Positions 8,920-19,700 of a stretch of 64,000 bases of DNA are shown here, in pieces. The notes under the pieces were generated by a model. The model was not told the origin of the DNA. It saw only the letters and a program-made list of their open reading frames with translations, and ran no database searches. Source of the stretch: Candidatus Ichthyocystis hellenicum (GTDB lineage Bacteria; Pseudomonadota; Gammaproteobacteria; Burkholderiales; 2013Ark19i). Within the stretch, counting starts at the first letter, position 1. Every line of letters starts with the position of its first letter. The stretch lies in NCBI RefSeq assembly GCF_001460935.1, contig NZ_LN906597.1, forward strand, positions 978,768 to 1,042,767. Direction: 5' to 3'. A program made the translations under genes and the position numbers.

Positions 8920-11900
8920 ATGTATAGTGTAAATTATCATGATGACAATAATTGTGTTGCTCAATATGATTTTAGTGTCAGTGTTTCTAATATCTCACCG
9001 GTTAATAGTTCGTTTTTACTTAGTCAACTGTTTCAAGATTTATGTGATGGATGTGGATATAGTATTAATAATATTGACTCAACATATGAAGTTAGTAATG
9101 ACATTTCATTGAGTGAATATGCAATTAAATGTGGATATAAACTTCCAGATGATTTTTTATTAGTTATGATGAAGAACAAGAATAGCTTCGTGGAGAGAGT
9201 TGACTTTGTTTTATCTGATCTGAGTTGTGTTTCTAAATCAATAAATAGTTTTAATTTTTTTAAAAAATCAAAAAGTAGTAATGAAGACATTGCAAGTTCA
9301 ATGAGTAAAATTTGCTCTTCTTTTTCTAGAAATTTATGTGATTTGAGGTCTAAGTGTATTAACATTTTACGCTATAATATTATTCCTGAAATTATAAAAA
9401 GTATTTTTGATTCAACTGTTATTGATGGTGATTGTGATCGTAAAATGACCTATCCTGAGATGGAACAGTTATTTTTGTATTTTGTTACTGCCTTAGAGAA
9501 ATTGATTGTAGTCAAGATATTGTATTATTTGAGAGATTTTTGTAGTAAGAATAATGATCTATCGTCGTTGGTTTCACTTGTTACCTATAGCAATAAGTTT
9601 ATTAGTTCCCAAGGTTATAATGGAATTAGTATGACTGATCTTGATTGTCCAGCTGCTTTTACTGATAAGTTTGGTAAATATACCTCTTTTATGGCCGTTG
9701 CCAAAATTGATGAGATTGTGGTTGATTTTTGGGGATCGTTAAACAATGTGTTGAAAAAAATTGTTGGTTATAAATGTTCATGTATTTATAATTACAGTGA
9801 TAGTGCTCATGACGATATTGAAAAATTACTTAGTACCTTTAAAGTTTTAATAAAGGAAAAAATTGATAAAAAAATAGCAGAAGAAGAAATTGAAGATAGT
9901 ATTAGAACTTTTTTAAAATGTATTTTTATATGGAGTAAGGCTGATGATATTGAAATAAATAGAGCATTGATTTTTGATAATATTATTGGATATATGCACA
10001 ATTTTATATCAAAAAAATCTGCTAATAGTGTACTTGGTGTTGTTAGTTCTTTTAAGAAAAAATTGTTGTTATCTAAACGGCACTTAGTAACTTATGGTAA
10101 GCATTTGTCAACTATAGCTGATAGATGGGGTGTGAGGTTGCATCCTGAGGATGATTGTAAAATTTCATCTATCAAGAGAAAGTTTTCAGCTAAATACAGT
10201 AATGCCATTAATAATAAGTTTCGAGAAATTATAGAGATGGAATATAGGTTTTCAGATGGTACGGTAGTTAGTATGATTGATTGGGATAAGATATCGAAAA
10301 ACTTATTTCCGATCGCTCAAGAAACAGTTAGATTTATTGTTGATGCTGAATGTGAGGAATTATCTAGATTTTTATGTGGTGCACGTATAATAGAAGATAT
10401 TAATTTATTTGATGGATGTTTTGCCGGTACTAGAAAAGTTACATCTGATGAAATAGATAGTATTTTGAAAATTTCTGCTGACTATGCATATTGCAAAAAC
10501 AGAAACATTTCCAGTAAATTGTGGAAGAATTTAATTAAGAGTAAGAGTAAGAGTAAGAGTAATAAATTTAATGTTTCAAAAGACAATTGTTTTTGCTCTT
10601 CAGTAGAACCTGTAACGGATATGGTTCCTGTTTCTTCTCCTTCAGTGCAAACGGAACTACCGGTAATTGTTTCGATTCCGGTAGAATTGTTATGCAAAAG
10701 AGATAAAATTATTAGTATGTGGGGATTAAATCTTCATCCCGATGATGATAAACTAATTATGTTTGTTAGAAAGAAGTTTTCAGTCCAAATTAAACATCAT
10801 CTTTCTAGATTATTTTATGGCATGTTAAAAAATAGAACTGTACTTCCTAGTGGTACGGTGGTTCGTGATTCATCTTGGCTTATTATTTCTAACGAATTGT
10901 CTGAGATAGCGGCAGAATCGGTTGATTTTATTTCTAAGAATCAAAATAAGGAATTAAATAGAGTTTTATCTAAGGCTCGTGTAGTAGATGTTGATAAAGG
11001 AGATTCTTCGTATTGCGTTGTTAGAAGAGTTACAGATGATGAAAAAAATAACCTCATGTCACGTGTTAGTAAGGTCGTATGTAAAAGGTTAAATGCTTCT
11101 ATTAGGTTATCATGGTTGCATGTAGTTAATGAATACTCAACAGATATTGGATATGGTTATAGAGAAAAGTATAAGGGTATTTGTGGAATAGCTAGAGAAG
11201 GTATATGGGGAGTTAAGCTTCGCTACACAGACAATATTGATATCCTAAATATAAGGAAGAAATTTTCATCTAGGATTAAATTTGCTGTACACGCCAAATT
11301 TGCTAGTATGATAATAAATAATCATAAATTTGAAGACGGTACTTTTATTAGTTCATGTGCTTGGTTTCGTATATCCAGAAGATTGTTTCCAATTGCTAAA
11401 GATGAAGTTAAATACATACTAGAAGAGGAAAGTAGGGAACTAGAAGGAATTATATCTAAGGCACGTGCAGTCGTTGATTCTGAATTGGATCGAGAACTTA
11501 CGGATGAAGAGAAATTGACCATCTTGGGTAATGTCATGAAGCTTGTAAATAAAGCTCTGAAAAATTTATTTAGGAATACGTGGGAAGGTGTAATATTTTC
11601 TTTGAGTGGTAATTGTGTAGATATTAAAAATTGCGTAGAAATTTATAATTCTCAGGCTAATCGTATTGATGAGGTGATAACGTCGTCAGATTGTTCTCTT
11701 GCTGTCGAAAAATTTGATGTATGTAATAAAAGTGATGATATTAAAATCAGTATTTGCTATGAAGATGATCTTGCTATTTTGAATGTAAGGAATAAATTTT
11801 CTCGTATTATTACTAAATGTATTACTGATAAATATAGTGAGTTGATAAATAGAGGTTATATATTTAATGAGCGTACAGCTCTTAACAAACTTTTTTGGAA

Positions 11901-12564
11901 AAAAGTGTCTAAAAAGATGTTGCCTATTATAAAAAGAGAAGTTGATCCAATTATGGAAAGTGAACGTACCAAAATAGGTGACCTGTTGTCAAAATCACGT
12001 GTAGATATTTCTCTTCTTGGTAGTATTAGCAAAGATAGGGTAGTTAGGGAGATCACACTTGAGGAAAGGAATATGATCTTGGAAAGTATTATGAAACTTG
12101 TAGACAAACAGGTAATGCGTAATTTTGGTCGAATATGGAATCGAATTATAAAACTACCATCGGTTAGATTGAGACATATTAGGGAGGAAGATAGATCAGA
12201 ACTTGATAGCGTTAAGTTGGAGTTTATTGGGAGTTTGGGGTCAGTTGTAGATGAAGTAGTTAGTTCTTTATCTTCTGGTGTTGATTTGTCTTTTGCTTGC
12301 TTAGATGATTTGATATCTAATATATCTAGAATTGTGTCTGAAAGGGGGCATAATTTATTTAATGAAGGCGGGTTTCTTGATAGAGTGGAATTATTATTGT
12401 CATGTGCACGAGTGGTTGAAATTAAAGGTAATGATAGATTTATTACTAATGAAGAGAAGAGGTTCGTACTTAAAGATTTTATGCATATGATTGATTCTGA
12501 TATTGATTGTTTAATTAAGAAGCGTATTATCAAATTGAGTAATGTGTTTCTTTCTGCGAAGTAA
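8920..12564 (+). CDS. G4: full-length modular repeat protein, reference member (1214 aa)
   Basis: A complete example of the family architecture. The ATG at 8920 (MYSVNYHDD) is preceded by a short purine stretch (AGGA at ~8909). N domain aa ~1-395 carries LSEYAIKCGYKLPDDFLLVM, KICSSFSRNLCDLR, DRKMTYPEMEQLFLYF, AAFTDKFGKYTSFMAVAKID and LIKEKIDKKI. R1 begins at ~402 (WGVRLHPEDDCKISSIKRKF), R2 at ~601 (MWGLNLHPDDDKLIMFVRKK), R3 at ~763 (IWGVKLRYTDNIDILNIRKK) and R4 at ~946 (ICYEDDLAILNVRNKFSR); the C domain is ~1081-1214. The linker after R1 includes a KSKSKSKS tract, and R2 is preceded by a conserved ELPVIVSIPVELL-type linker. Predicted soluble and mostly helical, with no signal peptide. The biochemical role is unknown. 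Confidence 0.92.
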   Translation: MYSVNYHDDNNCVAQYDFSVSVSNISPVNSSFLLSQLFQDLCDGCGYSINNIDSTYEVSNDISLSEYAIKCGYKLPDDFLLVMMKNKNSFVERVDFVLSDLSCVSKSINSFNFFKKSKSSNEDIASSMSKICSSFSRNLCDLRSKCINILRYNIIPEIIKSIFDSTVIDGDCDRKMTYPEMEQLFLYFVTALEKLIVVKILYYLRDFCSKNNDLSSLVSLVTYSNKFISSQGYNGISMTDLDCPAAFTDKFGKYTSFMAVAKIDEIVVDFWGSLNNVLKKIVGYKCSCIYNYSDSAHDDIEKLLSTFKVLIKEKIDKKIAEEEIEDSIRTFLKCIFIWSKADDIEINRALIFDNIIGYMHNFISKKSANSVLGVVSSFKKKLLLSKRHLVTYGKHLSTIADRWGVRLHPEDDCKISSIKRKFSAKYSNAINNKFREIIEMEYRFSDGTVVSMIDWDKISKNLFPIAQETVRFIVDAECEELSRFLCGARIIEDINLFDGCFAGTRKVTSDEIDSILKISADYAYCKNRNISSKLWKNLIKSKSKSKSNKFNVSKDNCFCSSVEPVTDMVPVSSPSVQTELPVIVSIPVELLCKRDKIISMWGLNLHPDDDKLIMFVRKKFSVQIKHHLSRLFYGMLKNRTVLPSGTVVRDSSWLIISNELSEIAAESVDFISKNQNKELNRVLSKARVVDVDKGDSSYCVVRRVTDDEKNNLMSRVSKVVCKRLNASIRLSWLHVVNEYSTDIGYGYREKYKGICGIAREGIWGVKLRYTDNIDILNIRKKFSSRIKFAVHAKFASMIINNHKFEDGTFISSCAWFRISRRLFPIAKDEVKYILEEESRELEGIISKARAVVDSELDRELTDEEKLTILGNVMKLVNKALKNLFRNTWEGVIFSLSGNCVDIKNCVEIYNSQANRIDEVITSSDCSLAVEKFDVCNKSDDIKISICYEDDLAILNVRNKFSRIITKCITDKYSELINRGYIFNERTALNKLFWKKVSKKMLPIIKREVDPIMESERTKIGDLLSKSRVDISLLGSISKDRVVREITLEERNMILESIMKLVDKQVMRNFGRIWNRIIKLPSVRLRHIREEDRSELDSVKLEFIGSLGSVVDEVVSSLSSGVDLSFACLDDLISNISRIVSERGHNLFNEGGFLDRVELLLSCARVVEIKGNDRFITNEEKRFVLKDFMHMIDSDIDCLIKKRIIKLSNVFLSAK
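10537..10560 (+). repeat. (AAGAGT)4 coding microsatellite in G4
   Basis: Four perfect AAGAGT units encode KSKSKSKS in the R1-R2 linker of G4 (aa ~540-547). The equivalent linker in paralogs has no such tract. A hexamer unit keeps frame when it expands or contracts, so it can vary linker length without inactivating the gene. Confidence 0.9.
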
Positions 12565-13100
12565 ATTCAATTTGATGTGTTTCCAATAGCTACAAATAAT
12601 ATGGATCATCGGTGGTTGTTTGTTGGTTCTGTTGTTTAATTTTAATGATCATTTCTAAGTGTAAATGTTTAGGGATCGTCATATGTCTATTCATACAATT
12701 AATAAATCTATATCTACATCGGTAGTAGTTTTGTTGAAATAAATGACAATAATAAATAATTTTTTCAGTTGCTATGACGTTAATATCAAATGTAATGGTA
12801 TATGTTATTGCGTAAGTATGTTTAATTTACATGTCGTATTTTTTATTGTATGTATCATTGTAAATATTGATAGAAGTTTAGTATGACATTTTTGTTATGA
12901 ATGTAGATATTAAATAATGTATGTCTTAGTATGCTGTTCATATCGAATGGTATCGAGAGTTATTCTTTGCTAATATTTCATTGTTCATTGCGATGTCTAG
13001 GATTGGTATATTTGTGTGTGCTAAAGTGGTGATGATTATTTTGTTCCACTAGTAATAGTATTGTACGATTTTATTGATTTAATGTATAAAGATATATTGT
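12565..13100. other. Intergenic spacer G4-G5, nothing recognised
   Basis: AT-rich, T-biased spacer. I see no family relic, RNA gene or convincing terminator. It must contain whatever promoter serves G5, but no box stands out. Confidence 0.6.
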
Positions 13101-16100
13101 ATGTATAACTTAAATTATAGTGTAAGCAATGATTACTTTGATCGAGATGATTTTTGTTGGCCTTGTGTTAATACTGATGATCCTTGTTGTTCCAGATTTA
13201 TTTCAACTGATGTGGTAAATGTTGGTTTTTATACATCTTCTAAGTATTTGTGTGATTGGTCTGTGCAGGCAGTTAATTCTGAGGCGATATTAGAGTTTTG
13301 TGAGGCAAATTTCTTGCAATTGTATGTTACTAAGTGCGGGTGTAGGCTCACTAAAAGTTTTTTATCTGTTGTGAATGGACATAAGTCTGAATTTATAGAG
13401 AAAGTTGATAGTATTTTAGTTGAATTAATACTTAGTTTTGATCATTTGAAATGTTTGGACGATAACCATACAAATAAAATAGAGTTGATGAGTAAAATTT
13501 GTTCTTCTTTTTCTAGATGTGCATATGACTTAAGATATAGGTGTATTGATATTTTACGGCATGATATTATTCCTTTAACAATAAGGAATATTTTTGACTC
13601 CAATGTTGTTGACGGTGATTATGAACGTAAAATGACCTATCCTGAGATGGAGCAATTGTTCTTATATTTTTTTTCTACTTTGGAGAAATTAGTAGAGGTA
13701 AAGATAATTAAGTATTGGAACGATTTTTGTGCTGAAAATAAATCACTTTTATCATCAATTATTGATATTGATTATAGCAATCCTTTTATTTGTGCTTACC
13801 ATTTTGATGGTATTGGCATTCATGATATTACCCATCCAGCTGCATTTAGCAATAAATTCTCTGTATATATTTCTTTTATGGCTATTGCCGTAATTGATAA
13901 GATGATTGATATTTTTGTTAGAAAGTGTGATGATGTGTTAAAGGAAGTAGTTCATTATAAGTGTTCATATATTTGTAATTATAGCAGTAATATTGACTGT
14001 GATCTTAGGAGGTTGGGTAATGAATTAAGTGATAAATTTAAGATTTTAATAGAAAAAGAATTTAATGAAAAAGTGGTAAATGAAAGATTTAAGGATAGTA
14101 TTAGTAATTTTTTAAATGTTTTAGTTATATGGAGAGAGAATGAAAGTGTAGAAATAGATAGGGCGTTGATTGTTGATAATATTATTGATTACATGAAAAA
14201 TATGTTGATGGATAGATCTAATAACAATGTATCTGATGTTGTTATGAGTTTTCGTGGATTGAAGGTGAGGTGTGGTAAGCGTTTCTCAAGTGATTGGAAG
14301 TGTAAGTTTGGTTTTAAAATTCATCCTGAAGATAGCTCAAAGATTTTGTCTATCAGGAGTAAGTTTGCTGATAAATCTAGGGCTATCGTTAAAAATAAGT
14401 TTTACGAAATGATAAAGGAGGAATATAAATTTTCAGACGGTACTACTGTTGGTATAGTCGGTTGGGATGAGATTTCGGAAAATATGTTTCCGGTTGCCCA
14501 AGAAACAATTAGGTGTTTTGTTGAGGCTGAACGTAAAGAGCTGCTCGAATTATTGAGCAATATTCGCATATTTGATGATGGTAGTATATTTGACGGATCC
14601 TCTTATGGTACAAGGAGTGCTACTTCTGAAGAAATGGATAAGATTTTTAAGCATTCTGTTGAGAATATATATAATTGCAGTAGAGATTTGTTTTCCAAGG
14701 TATGGAAAAATTTAATTAATAGTGAGAAAGTAGGGGTATTAAGGAGCATGGGTTACGGTGGACAATTAAACGGGGAATGTTCTCCGGGTGCTCCTTCTTA
14801 TGCAGTGCAAAGCAACACGACTGGCTTTTACTCGATACCGGTAGAATTGGCAGAAAAGAACTGCAGTGTTTTTAGCATACTTGGATTAAACATCTTACCC
14901 GAGGATTATAACCTTATTCTTGGTATCAGAAGAAAGTTTTCTGTGAAAATTAGGTCTAATGTTGCTAAAATATTATCAGATACGCTGAGAAATAGAATTA
15001 TATTTCCTAGTGGTGGTGTTATCAGATGTTCTCGTCGTTGTTATATTTATGGTGAATTATTTGATATGGCGGTAGAATTGTTTGGATTTATTGTTGAAGG
15101 CGAATCTGAAGAGTTAGGAAGAATATTATCTACATTGCATGTGGCAGATATTAACAGCGGAAATTATGTTTTTAGAATGACTACAGATCATGAAAGAGAG
15201 AATTTCATTACACGGTCTAGGAAGATTGCATATGCAAGGTTAAAAAGTCAAATTAGATCACTTTGGGCTAAAGTTTTTGATAAGGTTAAATATTGTGGTA
15301 GGGATGAAGATTGCGAAATTGGTGGGGTATGCACTTTACTAGATAAGATTAAGTGTAAATGTAATACTGGTATTGTTAATTTCAATAATAAATGTATGGG
15401 GGTAATTAGGTCTGAGATATTCAACAAATTTAGTGAAATGATAAAGAACAAGTATGAGTTTGATGATGGAACTACTGTTAGTAATAATTCTTCTTGGTTT
15501 GAGGTAGGTGATAAACTAAATCCGGTTGCTAGTGATTATGTTAAGCGTATTATGGAAAGTGAAGTTGATGAATTAAAAGCAATTGTAAATATATCATATG
15601 TAGTAATTGACTTCAAAGTTATTAGAAAGCTTACTGATAGAGAAAATTATGTAATTTCGTCGGATGTTATGTACTATATATATACTGCATCAAAGAAGTT
15701 GTTTGAGGTTATATGGGGTAACGTAATTGATTCATTGGCGGTCGAGTCTATTGGTGTTGACTGTTGTTTAGAGATTGGTAATTCTGATGATAAGTGTTCT
15801 TTTGTTAAATTATCTTCGATAGGGTTTAGAGATCTTATAGATGTAGACAAATCAAAGTTTGATAATGTTAGATTGGAATTTTTGGGTGTTTTGGGTCCAA
15901 TGGTGAATGAAGTTATTGATTCATTGGCATTAAATAGGGATTTATCATTAACTTGTATAGGTGATGTTAGTTCTTGTGTTTTTGATATTGTGTCTAGAAG
16001 AAGTCACCATTTATTAAAGGAATTATGTTTTCTTGACAAAGCCGAGTCATTACTGCTGACAGCACAAGTGGTTATGGGATGTGGTGACAGTAGATTTATT

Positions 16101-16331
16101 ACTGATGTGGAGAGTAAGTTTATACTCAAAGAATTTATGGATAGTATTGATCATGATATAGATTGTCTTGTTAAGAAGCGTATTAATAAATTTAAGGATT
16201 TGTTTTTTTTCAATGACGCTGAAAATGATGTAGGCCGTTGCAAATATCACTATGATCTTAAACTAGATATCGTTGCCGATGCTGTAAAATCGGTATTTTA
16301 TGATCATTCTTATGCCAAAAAGCAGTGTTAA
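13101..16331 (+). CDS. G5: modular repeat protein lacking R4 (1076 aa)
   Basis: The ATG at 13101 gives MYNLNYS, matching G2 and G4. N domain aa ~1-395 is well conserved (KICSSFSRCAYDLRYRCIDI, ERKMTYPEMEQLFLYF, AAFSNKFSVYISFMAIAVID). R1 at ~403 enters as FGFKIHPEDSSKILSIRSKF (F for W). R2 at ~594 (LGLNILPEDYNLILGIRRKF) has lost its entry W and has an altered middle (CSRRCYIYGELFDMAVE). R3 at ~751 has lost the WGVKLRY.DN entry, replaced by a Cys/Lys/Asn-rich stretch, but keeps IFNKFSEMIKNKYEFDDGTT. No R4 follows; the C domain starts at ~907. The tail ends YDHSYAKKQC. The loss of R4 is in frame, so the gene is probably functional. Its modules are more divergent than in neighbours. Confidence 0.88.
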   Translation: MYNLNYSVSNDYFDRDDFCWPCVNTDDPCCSRFISTDVVNVGFYTSSKYLCDWSVQAVNSEAILEFCEANFLQLYVTKCGCRLTKSFLSVVNGHKSEFIEKVDSILVELILSFDHLKCLDDNHTNKIELMSKICSSFSRCAYDLRYRCIDILRHDIIPLTIRNIFDSNVVDGDYERKMTYPEMEQLFLYFFSTLEKLVEVKIIKYWNDFCAENKSLLSSIIDIDYSNPFICAYHFDGIGIHDITHPAAFSNKFSVYISFMAIAVIDKMIDIFVRKCDDVLKEVVHYKCSYICNYSSNIDCDLRRLGNELSDKFKILIEKEFNEKVVNERFKDSISNFLNVLVIWRENESVEIDRALIVDNIIDYMKNMLMDRSNNNVSDVVMSFRGLKVRCGKRFSSDWKCKFGFKIHPEDSSKILSIRSKFADKSRAIVKNKFYEMIKEEYKFSDGTTVGIVGWDEISENMFPVAQETIRCFVEAERKELLELLSNIRIFDDGSIFDGSSYGTRSATSEEMDKIFKHSVENIYNCSRDLFSKVWKNLINSEKVGVLRSMGYGGQLNGECSPGAPSYAVQSNTTGFYSIPVELAEKNCSVFSILGLNILPEDYNLILGIRRKFSVKIRSNVAKILSDTLRNRIIFPSGGVIRCSRRCYIYGELFDMAVELFGFIVEGESEELGRILSTLHVADINSGNYVFRMTTDHERENFITRSRKIAYARLKSQIRSLWAKVFDKVKYCGRDEDCEIGGVCTLLDKIKCKCNTGIVNFNNKCMGVIRSEIFNKFSEMIKNKYEFDDGTTVSNNSSWFEVGDKLNPVASDYVKRIMESEVDELKAIVNISYVVIDFKVIRKLTDRENYVISSDVMYYIYTASKKLFEVIWGNVIDSLAVESIGVDCCLEIGNSDDKCSFVKLSSIGFRDLIDVDKSKFDNVRLEFLGVLGPMVNEVIDSLALNRDLSLTCIGDVSSCVFDIVSRRSHHLLKELCFLDKAESLLLTAQVVMGCGDSRFITDVESKFILKEFMDSIDHDIDCLVKKRINKFKDLFFFNDAENDVGRCKYHYDLKLDIVADAVKSVFYDHSYAKKQC

Positions 16332-16741
16332 CAAGAAATTGATCATATGTTTTTGTTGCAAACGGAATTTATGTATTTTGGTATACATCATTTTCATACA
16401 GAAAATATTTGTTAATTGTAAAAATTATGAAATATATTTCACGTATGTTATTTGTATAGCTGTTTCTGCTGTTGGTATTAAAAAATCATCTTATTTTTGT
16501 CTAAACTAATTAGTGTTTACAAGTGCAGTTACCGTTACCAAACTGCATTGTAAAAAGCTGATGTTATATGAGTTTTTCTTCAATTGTAAATATTATATTG
16601 ATAAGAAAAAATTGGTACGCTATCCCATTATGTTCCCATAAATTTGGATATCAAGCTATTTGTCAATTATATTCTGAATAGGAATATAAGTGCTGGTGTA
16701 GTATATTTGGTGGTTTATTAACACTTTTGTAGATATACATC
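16332..16741. other. Intergenic spacer G5-G6, nothing recognised
   Basis: AT-rich spacer. A 69-codon frame spanning 16300-16509 overlaps the end of G5, has no homologue among the other spacers and is judged spurious. No RNA gene or relic was found. Confidence 0.55.
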
Positions 16742-19700
16742 ATGCATGATATAAATCATTACGGATATGAGTATGGCACAAGTCAGGATGACTCTAGTGT
16801 TTTATCTGTGGAAACTAATTTAGCACAGGTATCAGTTACAACTGATTTATCTTGTTTTACAGCGGCCAATAATTCGTTTTTATCTCATCAATTACCACGC
16901 AATTTCTATGTTGATTATGGGTATAGTATTGACATAGAAGAAGTATCAGAAAATTACGGTGATAATTTTTTGCGAGAATATGCTGCTAAGTGCGGATACC
17001 GATTTACCGAAGATTTTTTGTCAGCTATGGAAAAGCATAGGATGAATTTTATAGATAAAGTTGATCCTATATTGGTTTTTTTGTCTGATGTTTTTCCTAG
17101 ATTTCCAAAAGAGTTAGAGTGTAGTAATGAAAACATTATATACGTAATGGATTTAATTAATAAAACTCGGGATTGTTTTTCTGAAAGAGTATGTCATTTG
17201 ATGAATAAGTGCATTGACGTTTTGCGGTCTGATATCGTTCCTATAACAATAAGAAGTATTTTTAATTGTAATGTCATTGACTGTAATTCTCAGCGTAAGA
17301 TGACTAACTCAGAGATGGAATTGTTGTTTTTACACTTTTTTTCTATCTTAGAGAAATCAGTTTTGCTAAGGGCAGTGAAGTATTGGCGATGTTTTTGTGA
17401 TGATAATAAGTCGGTATTATCGTTTATTTCTGATGTTTATTATAGTGATAGATTTATTTTGGAACATCATCATAATAGAATTATTCCCCATATTAATTGT
17501 CAATCTGTTTTTATATGTAGGTTTGGTGCTTACATTTCTTTCATATCTGCAGCTAAAATTGATGAGATGATGGTTGGATTTATTGATAGATTCAGTAAAT
17601 CATTTAAAAAAAATATTCGTTATAAATGTCACCGCATTTGTAATTTAAGTGATGAAGTATTTAGTAATATTGGAGAATTACGTGAAAAATTTTTTGATTT
17701 AGTGGCCGAAGAATTTGATAAAAAAATAATGAAAGATAGTGATATTTGTGTTTTCAGTGATTTTTTAAATGATATATTGATATGGGATAATGATAAATGG
17801 TTGGAAAATAGTGAGAAATCATCGGTTTTTGAAAGCATTGTAGATTATATGAGAAATTTTTGGGTAACTACTGCTACTACTGATGCATATAATATTGTCA
17901 TAAGTTTTCAGGAAAAATTATCTCTAGAAGGACGCTTAATAGGTGATAAATGTTTACCTACCGTAGGAGACAAATGGAGATCAAGAATTCACCCCGACGA
18001 TGATCGTAAGATTTTTTCTATCAGGAGAAAATTTAAGGCTAAATCTAAAGAAATTATTAAAGACAAATTTTGTGCAATGATAAAAGAAGAATATAAGTTT
18101 TCAGATGGCACAACTATTGTAGATGGTGATTGGGGGAAAATTTCAAAGAACCTTCTTCCTATTGCCCAAGAATCAGTTAGACATCTTGTTGATGAGGAAT
18201 GTGTAGAGTTGTCAAAATTTTTATTTAACGTTCGCATATTAGGGGATAGCTGTGTGTCTGAATTTGATGAATCTTTTGTTAGTACGAGAAGAGCTAGTTC
18301 AAAAGAAATAAGAAATATTTTGGAAATAGTTGTCAACTATCTACATAGAAAAAATAGAAATTTATTCCATAAAACATGGAAATTTTTAATTAAAAATATG
18401 GAAATTAATTCACTAAATAGTATTGATTCTGGTAACGAGAAGAGATCATTTATAGATAGAATAGATCCCATTTTAGATACTACATTAGCACATTCAGTTG
18501 ATGGAGAAAGTTCGTGCTCTTTAGTTAAACTGGAGGCTCCTGTTGTTGTTTCTATGCCGATAGATTTTTTAGGTAGAAGGGATAAAATTGTTAACACGTG
18601 GGGGCTAAGTCTACATCCTTATGATGATAAACTAGTTTTTTTTATAAGAAAAAAGTTCTCAGTAAAAATTTCTAATCATCTTCGTGGTCTATTTTATGGA
18701 ATGCTGTTAAAAAAAACAGAACTTCCAAGTGGTAAAGCGCTATGCAATCATACTTGGGGAGATGTTTCTAGTGAATTATATCCAATAGCGGTGAAGTCTA
18801 TTGAACCAATTATTAAAGAACAGTGTTCAGAGTTGCTCGTGGTTTTTTCTAAGTCACGGGTGATAGATGCTAATATGGATGATGAGTTCTCTTGCATTAT
18901 TAGAAGAGTTACGGATGATGAAAAAAATTCTCTCATGTTACGTGCCGATGTTTGTACAAATAGCAGCTTAATGTGTGCTGCTAGATCAGCTTGGGTATCT
19001 GTAACTGGAACTTCAAAATCACATGTTTTTAAAGAAACTTTGGGAGTAAAACTTCGTTATGTTGATAATGTTGATATTTTGAATGCTAGAAAGAAATATT
19101 CAAGTAAAATTAAGTCTAAGATCTATGATAAATTTAGAGAGATGATAAAGAGCAATCATAAATTTGAGGATGGTACTACTATTGGTAATTTCTCTTGGGC
19201 GACGATGTCGAAAAAATTATTGCCAATTGTTCGAGATGAAATAAAAAATATTATTGATGATCAAACTAATGAGATAGAAAAAAATATATCCAAGGCACGT
19301 GTGGTACTTGATTTTGGAGGTGATAGGGAGATTACAGGCAAAGAAAAATCTGTTGTTTTAGAGCACCTTGATCGACTTATGTATGTTGCACTAAAGACCC
19401 TATCTAGGAGGGTATGGCACAGTTTGGTTATATCTTTGAAGGATAATTTTACTGATAAAGATTCTTTGGTAGCAGATGATTCAGATGTGAATTGTACTGA
19501 CAACTTAATTGATGTTATTAATTCTACGGAGGTTAAATTAGGTAATAAGGACTGTGATGTAAGAATCAAACTTTGTTATAAAGATGATCTTGCTATTTTG
19601 AATATTAGGAAGAGATTCTCATCTGAGATTTATAGCTATGCTAGTGATAAATTTAGTGAAATGATAAAGGAAAGATATAAATTTGATGATGGTACTAGAG

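Noticed and set aside
11856-12533. 225-codon minus-strand ORF opposite the end of G4, and similar antisense frames in other members
   Set aside because: Antisense frames recur at the same module positions in many paralogs because of codon bias; they have Ser/Leu/Ile-rich low-information sequence.
16300-16509. 69-codon + strand ORF overlapping the end of G5
   Set aside because: Overlaps the G5 DHSYAKK tail in another frame; hydrophobic composition reflects T-richness.
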